A DNA stretch of 64,000 bases from Variovorax ginsengisoli (GTDB lineage: Bacteria > Pseudomonadota > Gammaproteobacteria > Burkholderiales > Burkholderiaceae_C), in the NCBI RefSeq assembly GCF_030486595.1, contig NZ_JAUJZH010000005.1, forward strand, positions 231,205-295,204, given 5' to 3'. A program made the translations under genes and the position numbers. The notes under the pieces are model-generated. The model saw only the letters and a list, made by a program, of their open reading frames with translations. It had not been told where the DNA came from and did not search any database. This document shows, piece after piece, positions 63,009 through 64,000 of the stretch. The number at the start of each line of letters is the position of its first letter. Positions within the stretch are counted from its first letter, which is position 1.

Positions 63009-63596
63009 ATGACGAACACCAAGGCCCTTCTTCCGCTGCTGGCGGCATGGCTCATCACGGCAGGCTTCCATGCGCCGGCGGCCGCCTGGGCCAGCGCCAA
63101 TCGCTTCGGCGGTCACTCCTACGGCGGCTTCGGCAGCGCCACGCATGACAACCGTTGGGGCGGCTCGACCTCCGCCAATGCCTTCGGCGGCTGGAGCCAT
63201 ACCAACGCCTATGGCGGCCACAGCGAAGGGGTCGCGGGCTACGGCGCAGTGCACACCACGGCCGGCGGCTTCTCGACCTACCGCCCCCCGGCCTATGGCT
63301 ATGGCGGCTACGCGCCCTACCACGCGCCGGTGGCGGTGCCCTACTACCACGCGGGCTGCTACGACTGCGCAGGCGCCGTGGCCGCCGGTGCTGTGGTTGG
63401 GGTCGCGGCCGGCGCGGCGGTCGCCAGTGCCGCGCGTCCGGTGTATTCGGTGGGCGTCAACTATGCGACGGTGCCGCCCGGCGCGGTGATCGTGAACCAG
63501 GCCGGCATCAACTACTACCAGGTCGGCAGCACCTGGTTCCGGCCGTACTACGGTGCCAACGGCGTGTACTACACCGTGGTGCCTGCGCCCTACTGA
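63009..63596 (+). CDS. Gly/Tyr-rich exported protein
   Basis: A 195-residue protein with a signal peptide (LLPLLAAWLITAGFHAPAAAWA), a Gly/Ser/Ala/Tyr-rich repetitive region, a CYDCAG pair, a glycine-zipper-like hydrophobic segment (GAVVGVAAGAAVASAA), and a C-terminal block with YATVPPGAVIVNQAGINYYQ, matching a family often found with DUF2092 genes. Cell-envelope location likely; function unknown. GAGGAGACGAAGC lies before the ATG. Confidence 0.75.
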   Translation: MTNTKALLPLLAAWLITAGFHAPAAAWASANRFGGHSYGGFGSATHDNRWGGSTSANAFGGWSHTNAYGGHSEGVAGYGAVHTTAGGFSTYRPPAYGYGGYAPYHAPVAVPYYHAGCYDCAGAVAAGAVVGVAAGAAVASAARPVYSVGVNYATVPPGAVIVNQAGINYYQVGSTWFRPYYGANGVYYTVVPAPY

Positions 63597-63598
63597 CC

Positions 63599-64000
63599 AT
63601 GAACATGAACCCACCCCACGTCACTCCGCTCGCGCTCGCCTGCCTCGCACTCGCGGCGGTCCTCGTCACCGGCTGCGCAACGCCGGGGTCGGGCAATGCC
63701 GGCATCACGGCCTCCGAGAACAACCTGGCCAAGGTCTCCAATGTCGGCTTCCTCAGCGACCCCGGCAAGCTCAAGGTCCAGCCTGAGAACGGCGGCTTCC
63801 TGTGCTGGCGCCAGGCCGGCGTCGACTGGCGCAGCTACGACAAGGTCATGATCGAGCGCATCAAGGTCTACGTCACGCCGGCGACCGACCAGAGCCCGAT
63901 CGACCCGACCGACCTCAAGGCGCTGCTCGACTACTTCCACAGCGCGCTGGTCAAGAACCTGTCGCCCGAGGCGAAGATCGTCGATGTCGCGGGCCCCGGC
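63599..64000 (+). CDS. DUF3313-like lipoprotein, partial
   Basis: The gene runs off the right edge; 134 residues are present. A lipobox VTGC (Cys26) follows the leader, then LCWRQAGVDWRSYDKVMIER, the start of the DUF3313 domain (periplasmic or outer-membrane lipoproteins of unknown role). It starts 2 bases after the preceding stop, so it belongs to the same operon of exported proteins. Confidence 0.8.
   Translation, partial: MNMNPPHVTPLALACLALAAVLVTGCATPGSGNAGITASENNLAKVSNVGFLSDPGKLKVQPENGGFLCWRQAGVDWRSYDKVMIERIKVYVTPATDQSPIDPTDLKALLDYFHSALVKNLSPEAKIVDVAGPG

Overview
The window is GC-rich, densely coded DNA from a betaproteobacterium, most likely a Comamonadaceae member close to Variovorax. 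This rests on gene content (recC-recB-recD order, a Bug-type tricarboxylate receptor, a StyA1/StyA2B pair, an HTH-fused citrate synthase, an ECF41 sigma factor with its partner genes) and on heavy use of ATGA/GTGA/TTGA stop-start overlaps. Nothing was searched against a database.

Layout. 1-12673: repair block, with an SbcD-like nuclease (partial), an SbcC/YhaN-like ATPase and recC, recB, recD. 12679-14964: ECF41 sigma factor, carboxymuconolactone decarboxylase and NAD(P)-binding protein, with two sequences matching the ECF41 promoter pattern. 14972-20550: yicC, divergent from a Ser/Thr kinase, PP2C phosphatase, rph, rdgB and hemW. 20571-27739: TetR regulator, tRNA-Ser(TGA), then a looser stretch of small genes, a DUF1254 protein with a divergent AraC regulator, a glycine-zipper protein and small membrane or lipoproteins. 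27756-35293: one catabolic operon on the minus strand (Rieske oxygenase, livKHMGF transporter, flavin/2Fe-2S reductase) with a divergent MarR regulator and a double palindrome between them. 35327-40032: HTH-citrate synthase protein divergent from 2-hydroxyacid dehydrogenase, FAH hydrolase, SDR and Bug receptor.

40132-52355 is the most unusual part. It holds a TIR-transmembrane-NTF2-like protein, a secreted amidase, a roughly 1830-residue protein with two alpha/beta-hydrolase domains, a CHAT (caspase-like) domain and TPR-like repeats, a He_PIG/kelch lipoprotein, a sulfotransferase remnant, two FHA proteins and two related small proteins, one of them frameshifted. It is the best candidate for an undescribed system, possibly defence or envelope-stress related; that role is inference.

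52542-58808: AraC regulator divergent from an SDR, StyA1 and StyA2B monooxygenases and a dienelactone hydrolase-NTF2 fusion, probably an aromatic or heteroaromatic oxidation pathway. 58940-64000: exported proteins (DUF1254, a Cys-rich repeat protein, an OmpA-like lipoprotein, an outer-membrane beta-barrel candidate, a DUF2092 protein, a Gly/Tyr-rich protein, a DUF3313 lipoprotein) in one tight plus-strand array.
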